Below are positions 60,011 to 60,121 of a DNA stretch of 60,121 bases, piece by piece. The DNA is from GCA-2725625 sp964574215 (GTDB lineage: Bacteria > Pseudomonadota > Alphaproteobacteria > Rhodospirillales > UBA2165). Within the stretch, counting starts at the first letter, position 1, and the number at the start of each line of letters is the position of its first letter. The translations under genes were made by a program, and so were the position numbers. The notes under the pieces were generated by a model. The model searched no databases, was not told where the DNA came from, and saw only the letters and a list, made by a program, of their open reading frames with translations. The stretch is from contig CAZNLR010000031.1 in assembly GCA_964574215.1 (NCBI GenBank), positions 1 through 60,121 of the forward strand, given 5' to 3'.

Positions 60011-60121
60011 TTAATCACGAATTTGTGATCGGTGGAAATAGGTTTATGCCAGAGTCCGCTGTGGGTCCAGGCTGTGTCAAAACGCAATCTGTGATAGAAT
60101 CCTGCCATGTTGATTGCGGGG

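Noticed and set aside
1..60121. CRISPR arrays, tRNA or rRNA genes
   Set aside because: I looked for regularly spaced repeats and for tRNA-like cloverleaf and rRNA core sequences and saw none; a tRNAscan or Rfam search would settle it.

Overview
The window reads as a chromosomal segment of an alphaproteobacterium, most likely of the Rhodospirillales type. This rests on the recG / sdhE / mfd neighbourhood, a BTLCP-type transglutaminase-like protein, NatAB-type exporters and alphaproteobacterial palindromic intergenic repeats. Genes are dense, moderately GC-rich and on both strands. No tRNA, rRNA, CRISPR array or intact mobile element was recognised.

Left part (1-28 kb), mostly housekeeping and sensing: an ACT-domain GcvR-like protein, a putative metalloprotease, a NUDIX hydrolase, a cNMP-binding protein, a DUF502 membrane protein, recG, sdhE and mfd. 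Then come a FrnE-like thiol oxidoreductase and bluB, which sits behind a clear cobalamin riboswitch. These are followed by two MFS exporters, a cold-shock protein, a DUF2786 protein, two methyltransferases (one with TPRs), a transglutaminase-like protein whose catalytic Cys appears to be Ser, a bacteriohemerythrin, a DUF427-adenylate cyclase fusion, a NatAB-type ABC exporter, an ACMSD-type amidohydrolase, a PAS-GAF histidine kinase and a MAPEG protein.

Right part (28-58 kb), a catabolic island built around molybdenum hydroxylases of the xanthine oxidase family. (a) A MarR regulator is divergent from a 4-hydroxybenzoyl-CoA reductase-like enzyme. Its FAD subunit has the cysteine-rich [4Fe-4S] insert, and it is followed by a PaaK-type CoA ligase and XdhC. 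(b) A yqeC-yqeB-mocA operon encodes the maturation set known from selenium-dependent molybdenum hydroxylases. (c) Two paralogous FAD / 2Fe-2S / Moco operons in opposite orientation flank one open reading frame that fuses a CoxG (SRPBCC) domain to a UbiD-family prenyl-FMN decarboxylase. (d) Downstream of the second copy, in what looks like one long operon, lie a NitT/TauT-type ABC importer, a DDAH/amidinotransferase-superfamily enzyme and a complete Liv-type ABC importer. A 28-bp element occurs twice in the divergent promoter region and once, degenerate, upstream of the other hydroxylase operon, so these units probably share a regulator.

My reading of the island, as inference: two importers bring in an aromatic or N-heterocyclic, possibly guanidine-containing, acid. 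Molybdenum hydroxylases hydroxylate or dehydroxylate the ring, UbiD removes a carboxylate, and the DDAH-fold enzyme attacks a guanidino-type carbon. The substrate cannot be read from the sequence.

Right edge (58-60 kb): a FecR-domain protein, a remnant of an IS1182-type transposase and a Crp/Fnr regulator with FNR-like cysteines.
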